From CAG-791 sp000431495 (lineage in GTDB: Bacteria > Bacillota > Clostridia > Lachnospirales > Lachnospiraceae): a stretch of DNA of 64,000 nucleotides. How positions within the stretch are numbered: position 1 is the first letter of the stretch; the number at the start of each line of letters is the position of its first letter. The notes below the pieces were generated by a model. It had not been told where the DNA came from. It worked only from the letters and a program-made list of their open reading frames with translations, and did no database searches. Below are positions 26,896-36,640 of this stretch, in pieces. The translations under genes were made by a program, and so were the position numbers. The DNA lies in assembly GCA_052117605.1 (NCBI GenBank), contig JBQKIT010000009.1; one strand, written 5' to 3'.

Positions 26896-27471
26896 ATGGA
26901 AAAAGAAGCATTCATTGAACTGGTGGAAGCCAACCCGGTTGTTGCCGCGATCAAAGACGATGACGGCCTGAAACGGTGCCTGGAGTCAGACATCGATGTG
27001 GTATTCGTGCTGTATGGAGATGTCATCAGCATTCGCGAAATTGTTCACCGGCTGAAGAAAGGAAACAAGACCGTTCTCGTTCACGTTGATTTGATTTCCG
27101 GCCTTGCGCCGAAGGAGGTCTCGGTTGATTTCATCCGGAAATACACCGAAGCGGACGGAATCATTACAACGAGAAGGAATCTCACCGAGTATGCGAAGTC
27201 GCTGGGAATGAACACGGTGCTTCGTTACTTCATGATTGATTCTCTGGTTCTGGAGAACATCAAAAAGCAAAGCAAGGCGGAGATTCAGCCGGATATCATT
27301 GAGATTCTTCCGGCAATTCTGGTCCCGGATTTTATCGAACGAATCCGGAAAATCTGCAAGGCCCCCTTGATGGCCAGCGGATTGGTAACCAGCAAACAGG
27401 AGACGCTGCATGCGCTGAATGCGGGGGCCATCGCAGTGTCCACAACAAATCAGACGATTTGGTTTTCATAA
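26896..27471 (+). CDS. glpP: glycerol uptake operon antiterminator GlpP
   Basis: 191 residues, a TIM-barrel RNA-binding regulator. Recognisable segments are AIKDDDGLKRCLES, VLVHVDLISGLAP, the phosphate-binding region near PDIIEILPA and the ending MASGLVTSKQET with GAIAVSTT. In Bacillus it binds glycerol-3-phosphate and leader mRNA to prevent termination. The start at 26896 (ribosome site AGGCAGAG) is preferred over an in-frame start at 26725, which would encode the leader terminator as protein. First gene of a five-gene operon. Confidence 0.93.
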   Translation: MEKEAFIELVEANPVVAAIKDDDGLKRCLESDIDVVFVLYGDVISIREIVHRLKKGNKTVLVHVDLISGLAPKEVSVDFIRKYTEADGIITTRRNLTEYAKSLGMNTVLRYFMIDSLVLENIKKQSKAEIQPDIIEILPAILVPDFIERIRKICKAPLMASGLVTSKQETLHALNAGAIAVSTTNQTIWFS

Positions 27472-27484
27472 AGGAGGGGGAAAA

Positions 27485-28933
27485 ATGATTTATGACGTAG
27501 TCATTATCGGTGCCGGGGTATCCGGCGCGGCAATCGCAAGAGAGCTGTCCAGGTATGAGGCAGAGATCTGCGTACTGGAAAAAGAGGAGGATGTGTGCTG
27601 CGGAACGTCTAAGGCAAACAGTGCAATCGTGCACGCCGGATACGACTGTAAGCCTGGAACCATGATGGCGAGGATGAACCTGCGGGGGAATGAGATGATG
27701 GAGCAGCTCTCCGAGGATCTTGATTTTCCGTTCCGCCGGAACGGATCTTTCGTTGTCTGTCTGGATGAAACCCGTCTGGAGGCTCTGAAGAAGCTCTATG
27801 AGCAGGGAATTGCCAACGGAGTGCCGGGACTTCGGATGCTTGACCGGGAAGAGGCGCTGCAGATGGAGCCGAATCTTTCTGAGAATACGGTGGCAGCATT
27901 GTATGCACCGAGCGCGGGAATCGTCTGCCCTTTCGGACTGAACATTGCCATGGCTGAGAATGCAAAGGAAAACGGAGTGGATTTCTTCTTTAATACAAAG
28001 ACGGAAGAGATCCATGCCGATGCCGATGGAATCTGGCATCTCCGGACAAGCAACGGCGAGTACCGGGCAAAATGTGTGGTCAACGCGGCAGGAGTCTATG
28101 CGGATCAGCTTCACAACATGGTCAGCAAGGAGAAAATTCACATTACGGCAAGAAGAGGCGATTACCTTCTTCTGGATCATGAGGCCGGGGAGCATGTCAG
28201 CCATACGATCTTCCCGCAGCCGACCGCGCTTGGAAAGGGCGTTCTTGTTGCACCGACGGTTCACGGGAATCTTCTTGTCGGTCCGACGGCTGTGGATATC
28301 CCGGACAAGGAAGAGACTGCAACCACGCAGGAGGAGCTGGATCAGGTGGTCGGAAATGCCGGCATGTCCGTGCGGGATCTTCCGCTCCGGAAGGTCATTA
28401 CCTCCTTTGCAGGACTTCGCGCCCATGAGGATCATCACGAATTCATTCTGAAGGAAATCGAGGATGCGCCGGGGTTCTTTGACTGTGCGGGAATCGAATC
28501 GCCGGGGCTTACCAGTGCTCCTGCCATCGGCGAGTATATGTCAGAGCTCATTGAGGGAAAATACGGATGGCCCAGGAAAGCAGACTGGAAGTCGAAACGA
28601 AAGGGAATCCTGGATCCGAAAAAGCTCTCGGTGGAGGAGTACAGCCATCTGATTCAGGAGAAGCCTGCCTACGGACAGATCATCTGCCGCTGTGAAAGCG
28701 TCACGGAGGGAGAGATCATGGATGCCATTCACAGGCCTCTGGGAGCAAGATCTCTGGACGGAATCAAGCGCAGAACCCGTGCAGGAATGGGAAGATGTCA
28801 GGCTGGCTTCTGCAGCCCGAAGGTCATGGATATTCTTGCCAGAGAGCTTGGACTTTCCCTGGAGGAGATTACAAAGTCCGGTGGAAGATCCAACATCGTG
28901 CTGGAGCGAACGAAGGAGGTTGGGGAAGAATGA
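27485..28933 (+). CDS. GlpA-like glycerol-3-phosphate dehydrogenase / FAD oxidoreductase with BFD [2Fe-2S] domain
   Basis: 482 residues. FAD-binding GAGVSG at 9-14, a DAO-type fold to about 390, then a C-terminal BFD-like Fer2 domain with CRC and GRCQAGFC supplying four Cys. It likely oxidises glycerol-3-phosphate to dihydroxyacetone phosphate, passing electrons to the next two proteins. AAAGGAGGGG precedes the ATG. It resembles LhgO/GlpA proteins of Clostridia; assignment to glycerol-3-phosphate rests on the operon with glpP and glpK. Confidence 0.9.
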   Translation: MIYDVVIIGAGVSGAAIARELSRYEAEICVLEKEEDVCCGTSKANSAIVHAGYDCKPGTMMARMNLRGNEMMEQLSEDLDFPFRRNGSFVVCLDETRLEALKKLYEQGIANGVPGLRMLDREEALQMEPNLSENTVAALYAPSAGIVCPFGLNIAMAENAKENGVDFFFNTKTEEIHADADGIWHLRTSNGEYRAKCVVNAAGVYADQLHNMVSKEKIHITARRGDYLLLDHEAGEHVSHTIFPQPTALGKGVLVAPTVHGNLLVGPTAVDIPDKEETATTQEELDQVVGNAGMSVRDLPLRKVITSFAGLRAHEDHHEFILKEIEDAPGFFDCAGIESPGLTSAPAIGEYMSELIEGKYGWPRKADWKSKRKGILDPKKLSVEEYSHLIQEKPAYGQIICRCESVTEGEIMDAIHRPLGARSLDGIKRRTRAGMGRCQAGFCSPKVMDILARELGLSLEEITKSGGRSNIVLERTKEVGEE

Positions 28934-30204
28934 TACAGAGAGACATTGTCATCATAGGCGGAGGCCCGGCGGGCCTTGCGGCTGCTGCGGCAGCAAGAAA
29001 GAGCGGCGTGCAGGACATTCTGATTCTGGAGCGCGACGGAGAGCTCGGAGGAATTCTGAATCAGTGCATTCACAACGGCTTCGGACTTCGCAGGTTTAAA
29101 GAGGAGCTCACGGGTCCGGAGTATGCAGGAAGGTTCATCGATGAGATCAAGGAGCTTGGGATTGCGTACAAGCTGGGCACGATGGTCATGGACATCTCGG
29201 AGAACCGTGTGGTGACGGCGATGAACCGGGAAGAGGGGATTCTGCAGATTCAGGCAAAGGCGGTGATTCTCGCCATGGGCTGCCGTGAGAGACCAAGAGG
29301 CGCGCTGAACATCCCGGGCTATCGTCCGGCGGGTATTTTCTCTGCAGGAACTGCGCAGCGTCTGGTGAACATTGAAGGCTATATGCCGGGGCGTGAGGTC
29401 GTGATTCTGGGATCCGGCGATATCGGTCTGATCATGGCAAGACGAATGACGCTGGAGGGCGCGAAGGTCAAGGTGGTTGCGGAGCTGATGCCCTACTCCG
29501 GCGGTCTGAAGCGAAACATCGTCCAGTGTCTGGATGACTTTGGCATTCCGTTAAAGCTCTCCCATACCGTTGTAGACATTGAGGGAAAAGAGCACATCTC
29601 TGCGGTTACCATCGCGGAGGTCGGACCGGACCGGAAACCGATTCCGGGGACCGAGGAGCGCTATACCTGCGATACCCTGCTTTTGTCGGTCGGACTGATT
29701 CCGGAGAACGAACTGTCGAGATCCGCGGGCGTGGAAATCAATGCGGTTACAAGCGGGCCTTATGTCAATGAAAGCATGGAAACCAGCATCCCGGGCGTTT
29801 TTGCCTGCGGAAATGTGCTGCATGTACATGATCTGGTGGACTTCGTATCTGAGGAGGCAGAACGTGCAGGGCAGAATGCGGCGCAGTATGTAAAGGGAGA
29901 AGCCGGAGCAGAAAGCGGAAGAACCATTGCTCTGAAAACAAGAGACGGTGTTCGTTATACGGTACCCTCTGCAGTGGATCCTTCCAGAATGCCGGACAAT
30001 CTGACGGTTCGCTTCCGCGTAGGCGCGGTTTATCAGAACGCGGCGGTCTGCGTTTATTACGGAGAGGAGAAGGTAAAGAGCTATCCGAAGCGGATCCTTG
30101 CACCGGGTGAAATGGAGCAGATCATTCTGCAGAAGAAGGATCTGGAGTCCAGAGAGGACCTGAAGGAAATTACGATCTGCATTGAAGAAGAGGGGGCAAA
30201 ATAA
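28930..30204 (+). CDS. NAD(P)/FAD-dependent oxidoreductase of the glycerol operon (GlpB-like role)
   Basis: 424 residues, two-dinucleotide-binding fold: FAD motif IIGGGPAGLAAAA at the N-terminus and a second GSGDIGLIMARR near 157-168. CGNVLHVHDLVD near 300 closes the FAD site. It overlaps the dehydrogenase gene by ATGA. Its partners are the GlpA-like protein and the DUF1667 protein; together they probably link glycerol-3-phosphate oxidation to NAD or another acceptor, though the electron path is not proven. Confidence 0.9.
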   Translation: MIQRDIVIIGGGPAGLAAAAAARKSGVQDILILERDGELGGILNQCIHNGFGLRRFKEELTGPEYAGRFIDEIKELGIAYKLGTMVMDISENRVVTAMNREEGILQIQAKAVILAMGCRERPRGALNIPGYRPAGIFSAGTAQRLVNIEGYMPGREVVILGSGDIGLIMARRMTLEGAKVKVVAELMPYSGGLKRNIVQCLDDFGIPLKLSHTVVDIEGKEHISAVTIAEVGPDRKPIPGTEERYTCDTLLLSVGLIPENELSRSAGVEINAVTSGPYVNESMETSIPGVFACGNVLHVHDLVDFVSEEAERAGQNAAQYVKGEAGAESGRTIALKTRDGVRYTVPSAVDPSRMPDNLTVRFRVGAVYQNAAVCVYYGEEKVKSYPKRILAPGEMEQIILQKKDLESREDLKEITICIEEEGAK

Positions 30205-30205
30205 G

Positions 30206-30589
30206 GTGAAGGAGAGAAGGTTAACCTGTATCGGATGCCCGATGGGATGTCAGCTGACGGTCACGATGGAAGGCAATGAGGTCCTTTCTGTGGAGGGAAA
30301 TACCTGTCCCAGGGGCGATATTTATGCGCGCAAGGAGGTCACGAATCCGACCAGGATCGTCACATCGACCATTGCGATTACCGGCGGCGACAAGGAAAGA
30401 ATTTCCTGCAAAACAGCATCGGATATCCCGAAGGAGAAGATGTTTGATGTGATGAAGGAAATCAATCGCACGGTGGTGATGGCACCGAAGAAGCGAGGTG
30501 ATATACTGATTGAAAACGCAGCGGGGACCGGTGTCAGCGTGATTGCGACAAGAGACATTGCGATAAGAGATATCGAGAAGAGAGCATAA
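30206..30589 (+). CDS. DUF1667 protein, likely redox partner in glycerol oxidation
   Basis: 127 residues. N-terminal CIGCPMGC and a later CPRG give four Cys that could hold an Fe-S cluster or metal. DUF1667 proteins almost always follow the two oxidoreductases of this operon type. A GTG start at 30206 after AGGGGG is preferred to a TTG at 30182, which would overlap the previous gene. Confidence 0.88.
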   Translation: MKERRLTCIGCPMGCQLTVTMEGNEVLSVEGNTCPRGDIYARKEVTNPTRIVTSTIAITGGDKERISCKTASDIPKEKMFDVMKEINRTVVMAPKKRGDILIENAAGTGVSVIATRDIAIRDIEKRA

Positions 30590-30642
30590 CGCGCCGGGGG
30601 AAGTGAAGTTTTCATACAGCTTAAGAAATGGGGATCGGGAAT

Positions 30643-32136
30643 ATGGCAAAGTATATTATGGCGCTGGATGCGGGGACGACCAGCAACCGCTGCCTGCTAT
30701 TCGACAAAGAGGGGAACATCTGCAGCGTGGCACAGAAGGAATTTCCGCAGTATTTTCCGCACCCTGGGTGGGTGGAGCACGATGCAAATGAAATCTGGCA
30801 GAGCCAGCTGTCGGTTGCGCGTGAGGCGATGCAGAAGATCGGCGCGACCTATCAGGATGTCGCAGCAATCGGAATCGCCAATCAAAGGGAGACGACGATT
30901 GTCTGGGACCGGAAGACCGGTCAGCCGATCGGGCCTGCAATTGTATGGCAGTGCAGACGAACGGCAGACTATGCGGAGTCACTGAAGAATTGTCCCGGAA
31001 TGATTGACTGCTTCCGGAGAAAGACCGGACTGATCATCGATCCGTATTTTTCCGGCACGAAGATCCGGTGGATCCTTGAGAATACGCCGGGGGCCAGAGA
31101 ACGGGCAGAGAACGGGGAGCTGTGCTTCGGAACCGTGGACAGCTGGCTGATTCACAAGCTGACCAAGGGCAAGGTTCATGTCACGGATTACTCCAATGCT
31201 TCCCGTACGATGATTTTTAACATCAACACGCTGCAGTGGGATGATGAGCTGTGCCGGATTCTGGATATTCCCATGAACATGCTGCCGGAGGTGAAGCCCT
31301 CCAGCTGCGTCTATGGAGAATCGGATCCGGAGTTCTTCGGCGGCCCGATTCCGATTGCGGGAGCGGCGGGGGATCAGCAGGCTGCGCTGTTCGGACAGAC
31401 CTGTTTTGCCCCGGGAGAAGCGAAGAACACCTATGGAACCGGGTGCTTTATGCTGATGAACGTCGGAGAAAAGCCGGTCTTCTCCGAAAACGGACTTCTG
31501 ACCACGATTGCATGGGGACTGAACGGAAAGGTTACCTATGCGCTGGAAGGCTCGGTGTACGTTGCGGGAGCGGCAATTCAGTGGCTTCGCGACGAGGTAA
31601 AGATTCTGGATGATTCGGAGGAATCGGAGTATTTTGCAACCCGCGTGAAGAATACCAACGGATGCTACGTGGTTCCTGCGTTTACCGGCCTCGGGGCTCC
31701 TTACTGGGATCCCTATGCAAGAGGTGCAATTCTGGGTCTTACACGCGGTGTGAACAAGTTCCACATTGTTCGCGCGACACTGGAATCGCTGGCCTTCCAG
31801 ACAAGCGATGTGCTGCAGGTGATGGAGCAGGATTCCGGAATCCACATGTCCTCTCTGAAGGTGGACGGCGGAGCAAGCCGCAATAATTTCCTGATGCAGT
31901 TCCAGGCAGATATGATCGGAACACCGGTGCGGCGCCCCGCCTGCGTGGAAACCACGGCGATGGGAGCATCCTGCCTTGCCGGCCTTGCGGTCGGCTTCTG
32001 GGAGACACCGGAGGAGCTGGTGCGCAACCAGGAGATGGATCGCGAGTTTACGCCGTCCATGGATATTAAAGACCGGGAAGAACATCTTCGCGGTTGGAAG
32101 CAGGCCGTTGGCGCCATCCGCGGCTGGGCCCAGTAG
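30643..32136 (+). CDS. glpK: glycerol kinase
   Basis: 497 residues, the usual size. The FGGY start YIMALDAGTTSNR has Ala where most enzymes have Gln (LDQGTTS), a mild deviation. GTVDSWLIHKLT, EGSVYVAGAAIQWLRD and DGGASRNNFLMQFQAD are family signatures. It phosphorylates glycerol with ATP to give glycerol-3-phosphate, the substrate of the dehydrogenase and the signal for GlpP. The start at 30643 (MAKYIM) matches homologues better than the ATG 15 bases upstream. No glpF facilitator gene is linked. Confidence 0.95.
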   Translation: MAKYIMALDAGTTSNRCLLFDKEGNICSVAQKEFPQYFPHPGWVEHDANEIWQSQLSVAREAMQKIGATYQDVAAIGIANQRETTIVWDRKTGQPIGPAIVWQCRRTADYAESLKNCPGMIDCFRRKTGLIIDPYFSGTKIRWILENTPGARERAENGELCFGTVDSWLIHKLTKGKVHVTDYSNASRTMIFNINTLQWDDELCRILDIPMNMLPEVKPSSCVYGESDPEFFGGPIPIAGAAGDQQAALFGQTCFAPGEAKNTYGTGCFMLMNVGEKPVFSENGLLTTIAWGLNGKVTYALEGSVYVAGAAIQWLRDEVKILDDSEESEYFATRVKNTNGCYVVPAFTGLGAPYWDPYARGAILGLTRGVNKFHIVRATLESLAFQTSDVLQVMEQDSGIHMSSLKVDGGASRNNFLMQFQADMIGTPVRRPACVETTAMGASCLAGLAVGFWETPEELVRNQEMDREFTPSMDIKDREEHLRGWKQAVGAIRGWAQ

Positions 32137-32157
32137 GGAAACAATATAAAGGAGAAA

Positions 32158-32214
32158 GTGCTGAATGTGCAGCGGAAAGACAATTTGTCGGGCTGGCATA
32201 TTCAGCACATTTTC
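32158..32214 (+). terminator. terminator of the glycerol operon
   Basis: A 13-bp stem with one G-U pair (arm GTGCTGAATGTGC at 32158-32170 with 32196-32208), a 25-nt loop holding a small GACAATTTGTC hairpin, then ATTTTCG. Confidence 0.75.
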
Positions 32215-32493
32215 GTGCTTTGAAAATGATTGCAGGCAGCTTTCGGGCACCCCTGCAGGCAAGAGAATACATCCCTGAACGGAGAAATGCCTGGATAAGG
32301 ATTATTTTAGGGCCGGGGATGCATCCCTGGTTGGATAGGGTCAACTCGAAAAGTTAAGTGAATGAAAAATACAAATATTTGACCGGTATATTGATTTCTA
32401 TTCAAAAGAGAATTACATAAAATAGTAAGGGAGAAATGTTCGCGGAGAATGATCCGCAGATGACAAAAATATATAGAAACAGGGGGAATACAA
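32215..32493 (+). promoter_or_regulatory. upstream region of the alpha-galactosidase gene
   Basis: No gene seen. A weak promoter candidate is TTGATT (32391-32396), 17 bp, TACATA (32414-32419). A small hairpin GCGGA-GAATGA-TCCGC lies near 32442-32457, before the ribosome site. Confidence 0.35.
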
Positions 32494-34698
32494 ATGTCAG
32501 TACAGTTTGAAGAGCAGAGGAGAGTTTTTAAGCTTGATACCGCCCACACCACTTACATGATGGGAGTCACCAAAGAGGGATATCTGGGACATCTGTATTA
32601 TGGGGAACGTGTGGAGCATTTTTGCGCGCAGGACGCGTTTCGCATGGCGGAATATCCGGGACCGGCAGTTCGGGAGCGGGAGAAGCAGGCCTTTTTGTCC
32701 GTTTTTCCGTTTGAGTATCCGACAGGAGGTGTCGGCGATTATCGGGAGAGCTGCCTGAGTATCCGGAATGCAAGGGGACAGAGCGGGTGCGAGCTTTTCT
32801 TTGATTCTTATGAAATACAGCGCGGAAAGCCGGCATTGGAGGGACTTCCGGCATCCTTTGGAAACGAGGATGAGGTAACAACGCTGAAGATTGTTCTGAA
32901 GGATTCTGTGCTGAAGCTTTCAGCAGAGCTTTTGTATTCTGTTTTCGAAGAGCAGGATGTAATCACAAGAAGCGTAATTCTGAAGAATGAGGGAGAAGAT
33001 TCCCTGACGGTGGATCGAGTGCTGAGCGCAGCATTTGATATGGATGATCGGGATTTCGAGCTGATCTCGTTGAATGGTGCCTGGGCAAGGGAACGTCATA
33101 TTCAGAGGAGAAAGCTTGGATATGGAAGGCAGAGCGCAGGATCTGTGCGCGGCGTCTCCAGCCCGCAGGAGCATCCGTTCATGGCACTGGTAAGTCCTTG
33201 TACGGATCAGAAGCACGGCGATGTCTATGCGATGGACTTCGTATATTCCGGAAATTTCCTTGCGGAAGCACACAAGGAGCACATGGGGAATGTCCGCATG
33301 GCAATGGGAATTCATCCGGAGGGATTTTCCTGGAAACTGGAAGCGGGAGATATGTTTACTGCGCCGGAAGTGGTTATGACCTTCTCTTCCGAGGGACTTG
33401 GAAGGATGACGAGGAACTATCATGATTTCTTCAGAAAGCATCTGATTCGCAGCCCTTATAAGGACCTGGATCGCCCGATTCTGATCAATAACTGGGAGGC
33501 AACGTATTTTGATTTTGATGCCGACAAGCTTCTTGGCATTGCGAAGGATGCGGCGGCCTGCGGGATTGAAATGTTCGTCATGGATGACGGCTGGTTCGGG
33601 AAAAGAAACGATGACAACTGTGCGCTCGGAGACTGGGTGGTCAATGAGGAGAAGCTTTCCGGCGGTCTGAAGAAGCTTGTTGACGGTGTGAAGGCAATGG
33701 GAATGAAATTCGGCATCTGGTTCGAGCCGGAGATGATATCCGAGGATTCGGATTTGTACCGTGCACATCCGGACTATGCGATCCGGATTCCGGGGCGCAG
33801 GCCGACACTGGCGAGAAATCAGCTGGTACTGGATTTCTCCCGCAAGGAGGTGCGGGATACCGTGTACGACATGGTCTATCATGTGCTGAAAAGTGCGGAT
33901 ATTGATTATGTGAAATGGGATATGAACCGGTACCTGTCTGACGTTGGAAGTGCTTCTCTGGATGCGGAGCATGCAGGGGAGCTGTATCACCGCTATGTTC
34001 TGGGATTGTACGAGATGCAGCAGAGACTTTTAGATGACTTTCCGGACCTTCTTCTGGAGAATTGTTCGTCCGGCGGAGCCAGATTTGATGCAGGCATGCT
34101 GTATTACAGCCCGCAGATCTGGACCTCCGATGATACGGATGCGATTGAGCGTTTGCGAATTCAGGAAGGAACGGAGCTGGTATATCCGCTGTCCACGATG
34201 GGGGCCCATGTCAGCAAGTGCCCGAATGAGCAGGTGGGCCGCAATACTCCGTTTGATACGAGAGCCAATGTGGCGCTGGCAGGTACCTTCGGCTATGAGC
34301 TGAACATCGCAGAGCTTCCGGAGAAGGACAGGAAGAGAATCCCCGCACAGGTTGCCCGGTATCACCGGTTCCACTCGCTGATTGCGGATGGAGATTATTA
34401 TCGTCTCCACTCCTGGGAGGATGCCGAGCCTTGGGACTGCTGGGAGAATGCCGCCAAGGATAAAAGCAGGGCTCTTGTCACCTATGTGCAGGTTCTGGGT
34501 CGGCCCAATATGCCGAGCCGGAGAATCTGGCTGGAAGGCCTGAATCCGGATGCGGAGTATCGGGTCTCCAAAATCTGGGATGGAGAAGAGACGGTGCTGG
34601 AGGAAGGCATTTACGGCGATATCCTCATAAAGGCAGGAATGCTGGTTCCGGCCCTCGGCGATTACCAGAGCTGCCTGTTCGTGCTGGAGCAGAAATAA
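32494..34698 (+). CDS. GH36 alpha-galactosidase
   Basis: 734 residues: N-terminal beta-supersandwich (about 1-320), TIM barrel (about 325-640), C-terminal beta domain. Key sites are NNWEATYFD, MDDGWFGKR, the nucleophile Asp476 in YVKWDMNR, the CSSGGARFD motif, and acid/base Asp546 in WTSDDTDA. It releases terminal alpha-galactose from raffinose-type sugars. No signal peptide, so cytoplasmic. AGGGGG precedes the ATG. It stands alone, without a linked transporter. Confidence 0.95.
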   Translation: MSVQFEEQRRVFKLDTAHTTYMMGVTKEGYLGHLYYGERVEHFCAQDAFRMAEYPGPAVREREKQAFLSVFPFEYPTGGVGDYRESCLSIRNARGQSGCELFFDSYEIQRGKPALEGLPASFGNEDEVTTLKIVLKDSVLKLSAELLYSVFEEQDVITRSVILKNEGEDSLTVDRVLSAAFDMDDRDFELISLNGAWARERHIQRRKLGYGRQSAGSVRGVSSPQEHPFMALVSPCTDQKHGDVYAMDFVYSGNFLAEAHKEHMGNVRMAMGIHPEGFSWKLEAGDMFTAPEVVMTFSSEGLGRMTRNYHDFFRKHLIRSPYKDLDRPILINNWEATYFDFDADKLLGIAKDAAACGIEMFVMDDGWFGKRNDDNCALGDWVVNEEKLSGGLKKLVDGVKAMGMKFGIWFEPEMISEDSDLYRAHPDYAIRIPGRRPTLARNQLVLDFSRKEVRDTVYDMVYHVLKSADIDYVKWDMNRYLSDVGSASLDAEHAGELYHRYVLGLYEMQQRLLDDFPDLLLENCSSGGARFDAGMLYYSPQIWTSDDTDAIERLRIQEGTELVYPLSTMGAHVSKCPNEQVGRNTPFDTRANVALAGTFGYELNIAELPEKDRKRIPAQVARYHRFHSLIADGDYYRLHSWEDAEPWDCWENAAKDKSRALVTYVQVLGRPNMPSRRIWLEGLNPDAEYRVSKIWDGEETVLEEGIYGDILIKAGMLVPALGDYQSCLFVLEQK

Positions 34699-34937
34699 AA
34701 TCAGGAAATGTCCAATGCCATCCGTCCGCCGATGCGCTAAGAAACAGCCAGAAACCGATCCTTCCCTTCACTTTGTTGTCCTGGCAACAGATTACCGTAC
34801 TGATTCGCACTACGATGAGGACAGATACAAAAGAAGCCATGGCATAGAGAGCTTAAATAACGAGAGGAGCAGACCCTGACTGGCTGTCAGGATATCTGTA
34901 CATCACATACTTTAATGGTAGGAGAGGAGGAACGAAT

Positions 34938-35909
34938 ATGACAGCACAAAGAGAAGAAACCAACCGGACGGATAACCGCAAGATTGCCATCATCGGCTGC
35001 GGCTTTGTGGGCTCGGCCTCTGCCTTTGCCCTGATGCAGAGCGGATTGTTTTCTGAGATTGCCCTTCTGGATGCTGATAAGAATCGGGCGGAGGGCGAGG
35101 CACTGGATATTTCTCACGGAGTTCCCTTTGCCGGAAATGTCCGCGTCTATGCGGCAGATTATGACGACATTATAGATGCGGGCATCATCGTGGTGACGGC
35201 GGGAGCGGCGCAGAAGCCGGGAGAAACGAGACTTGATCTGGTGCATAAGAACGTTTCGATTTTCCAGAGCATCATTCCGGAGCTGAAAAAAAGGAACTAT
35301 CCGGGAATCCTTTTGATTGTGTCGAATCCGGTGGACATTCTGACGCTGGCGGCTCTTCGCCTATCCGGCTTTGCGGAAAACCGGGTATTCGGTTCCGGAA
35401 CTGTGCTGGACACAGCCCGGCTGAAAACGGAATTGGGGAGGCATCTGTCGGTGGACAGCCGGAGCGTGCACAGCTTCATCATCGGAGAGCACGGCGACAG
35501 CGAAATTGTGGCGTGGAGCAGTGCAAATGTATCCGGAGTCCCTCTCTCCAATTTCTGCGAGATGCGGGGACACCATCAGCACGAAGAGGCCATGCGGCAG
35601 ATTGCGGAGAATGTGAAGAACAGCGCTTATGAGATCATTGAAAAGAAGCATGCAACCTATTACGGCATTGCGATGTCGGTTGTCCGGATCTGCCGAGCGG
35701 TGGTGATGAATGAGCGCTCGATTCTTCCGGTTTCCTCGATGATGCACGGGGAGTACGGCGTGGAAGGACTGGCTCTAAGCATGCCGGCGATTGTGGGAGC
35801 AGAGGGGGTGGAAACCCACGTGCCGATTGTTTTGAGTGAGGGAGAACAGGAATCCCTTCGCCGCTCGGCAGAAGCGCTCTCCAGAGTCGTCCGGGAGAGT
35901 GGTTTATAA
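34938..35909 (+). CDS. ldh: L-lactate dehydrogenase
   Basis: 323 residues. Rossmann motif GCGFVGSASA at 20-29, catalytic His185 in GEHGDSE, substrate Arg161 in DTAR, mobile-loop Arg98. Gln92 in AQKPGETR indicates lactate/pyruvate and not malate specificity. It regenerates NAD+ by reducing pyruvate. GGAGAGGAGG precedes the ATG. The 239 bp upstream contain only a short hairpin (34875-34891, arm CCTGAC); no Rex-type palindrome was found. Confidence 0.95.
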   Translation: MTAQREETNRTDNRKIAIIGCGFVGSASAFALMQSGLFSEIALLDADKNRAEGEALDISHGVPFAGNVRVYAADYDDIIDAGIIVVTAGAAQKPGETRLDLVHKNVSIFQSIIPELKKRNYPGILLIVSNPVDILTLAALRLSGFAENRVFGSGTVLDTARLKTELGRHLSVDSRSVHSFIIGEHGDSEIVAWSSANVSGVPLSNFCEMRGHHQHEEAMRQIAENVKNSAYEIIEKKHATYYGIAMSVVRICRAVVMNERSILPVSSMMHGEYGVEGLALSMPAIVGAEGVETHVPIVLSEGEQESLRRSAEALSRVVRESGL

Positions 35910-35935
35910 GGATGTAAAAGTATTTTTCGAATGGA

Positions 35936-35960
35936 GCACCCGCATCCGGTCTGCGGGTGC
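35936..35960 (+). other. GC-rich hairpin downstream of ldh
   Basis: A perfect 9-bp stem (arm GCACCCGCA) with a 7-nt loop, 26 bp after the ldh stop. It lacks a T tract, so it is more likely an mRNA 3' stabiliser than a terminator. Confidence 0.5.
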
Positions 35961-36139
35961 GGAGAAGGTGGATGGAAACCAGAGCAAAAAAGCAATGGGA
36001 GAAGTTCACAAAGTGAAGAAGGAAAGTCTGGCACTTTTTTGAAGCCATGAAGGGCACAGGATGAGGTATAATTTCCCATCGAAGGCACATAGATGTTGTG
36101 TTTTGTCAAAAGAGAACTTGCATACAGGGGGAGATCATT

Positions 36140-36379
36140 ATGGAGTCCATCGCACAGCTGCACAAGAATGAGTATCGTTGGGAGAAGGACTACTATTTTG
36201 ATGTGGTGCACGACTTTTCTGCCCATTGCTTTGACTGCTGGCTCCACTGCAAGACGGACAACCGCTGTGTGTACCTGACGACAGTGAGAGATTCCATGAG
36301 CTCGGGAAGAATTCTGGAGCTTTTGAAAAAGAAGGCCCCGGAGACCATGGAGATGTTGAAGGAAAAGGTTTCAGCCTGA
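36140..36379 (+). CDS. small Cys/His-rich protein of unknown function
   Basis: 79 residues, not recognised. The centre has a dense set of possible metal ligands: His29, Cys30, Cys33, His36, Cys37 and Cys43 (AHCFDCWLHCKTDNRC), followed by a helical, charged C-terminus. The ATG at 36140 has GGGGGAGA at good spacing; an earlier in-frame ATG at 36098 lacks one. A clear terminator follows, so it is a single-gene unit. Confidence 0.7.
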   Translation: MESIAQLHKNEYRWEKDYYFDVVHDFSAHCFDCWLHCKTDNRCVYLTTVRDSMSSGRILELLKKKAPETMEMLKEKVSA

Positions 36380-36423
36380 CGAGAAGAATATCAGAGGATG
36401 ATACGAATAGCGGCATGGATGCT

Positions 36424-36452
36424 GGCTCTGCAGATTCTGGCAGAGCCTTTTT
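36424..36452 (+). terminator. intrinsic terminator after the small Cys-rich gene
   Basis: Perfect 8-bp stem (GGCTCTGC / GCAGAGCC), 8-nt loop, then TTTTT. Confidence 0.88.
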
Positions 36453-36640
36453 CTGTTGCGGCAGAAAATTCAGGAACCTCTGTGCAGAATGGAGCAGGCA
36501 GGTACATCTGGCCGTGACACCAAAGGAGTTAAAGGTTCTTCTTGCCAAACAGACATAGGAGTGGTAAAAAGAGAAACGGCGATTGTATACAATAATTCAA
36601 AGTGTTGCGGTTAGGCTACACGCGGAAAGGCTGGGAATCG

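Noticed and set aside
35936..35960. Terminator of ldh
   Set aside because: Good stem but no T tract on either strand, so kept only as a hairpin.
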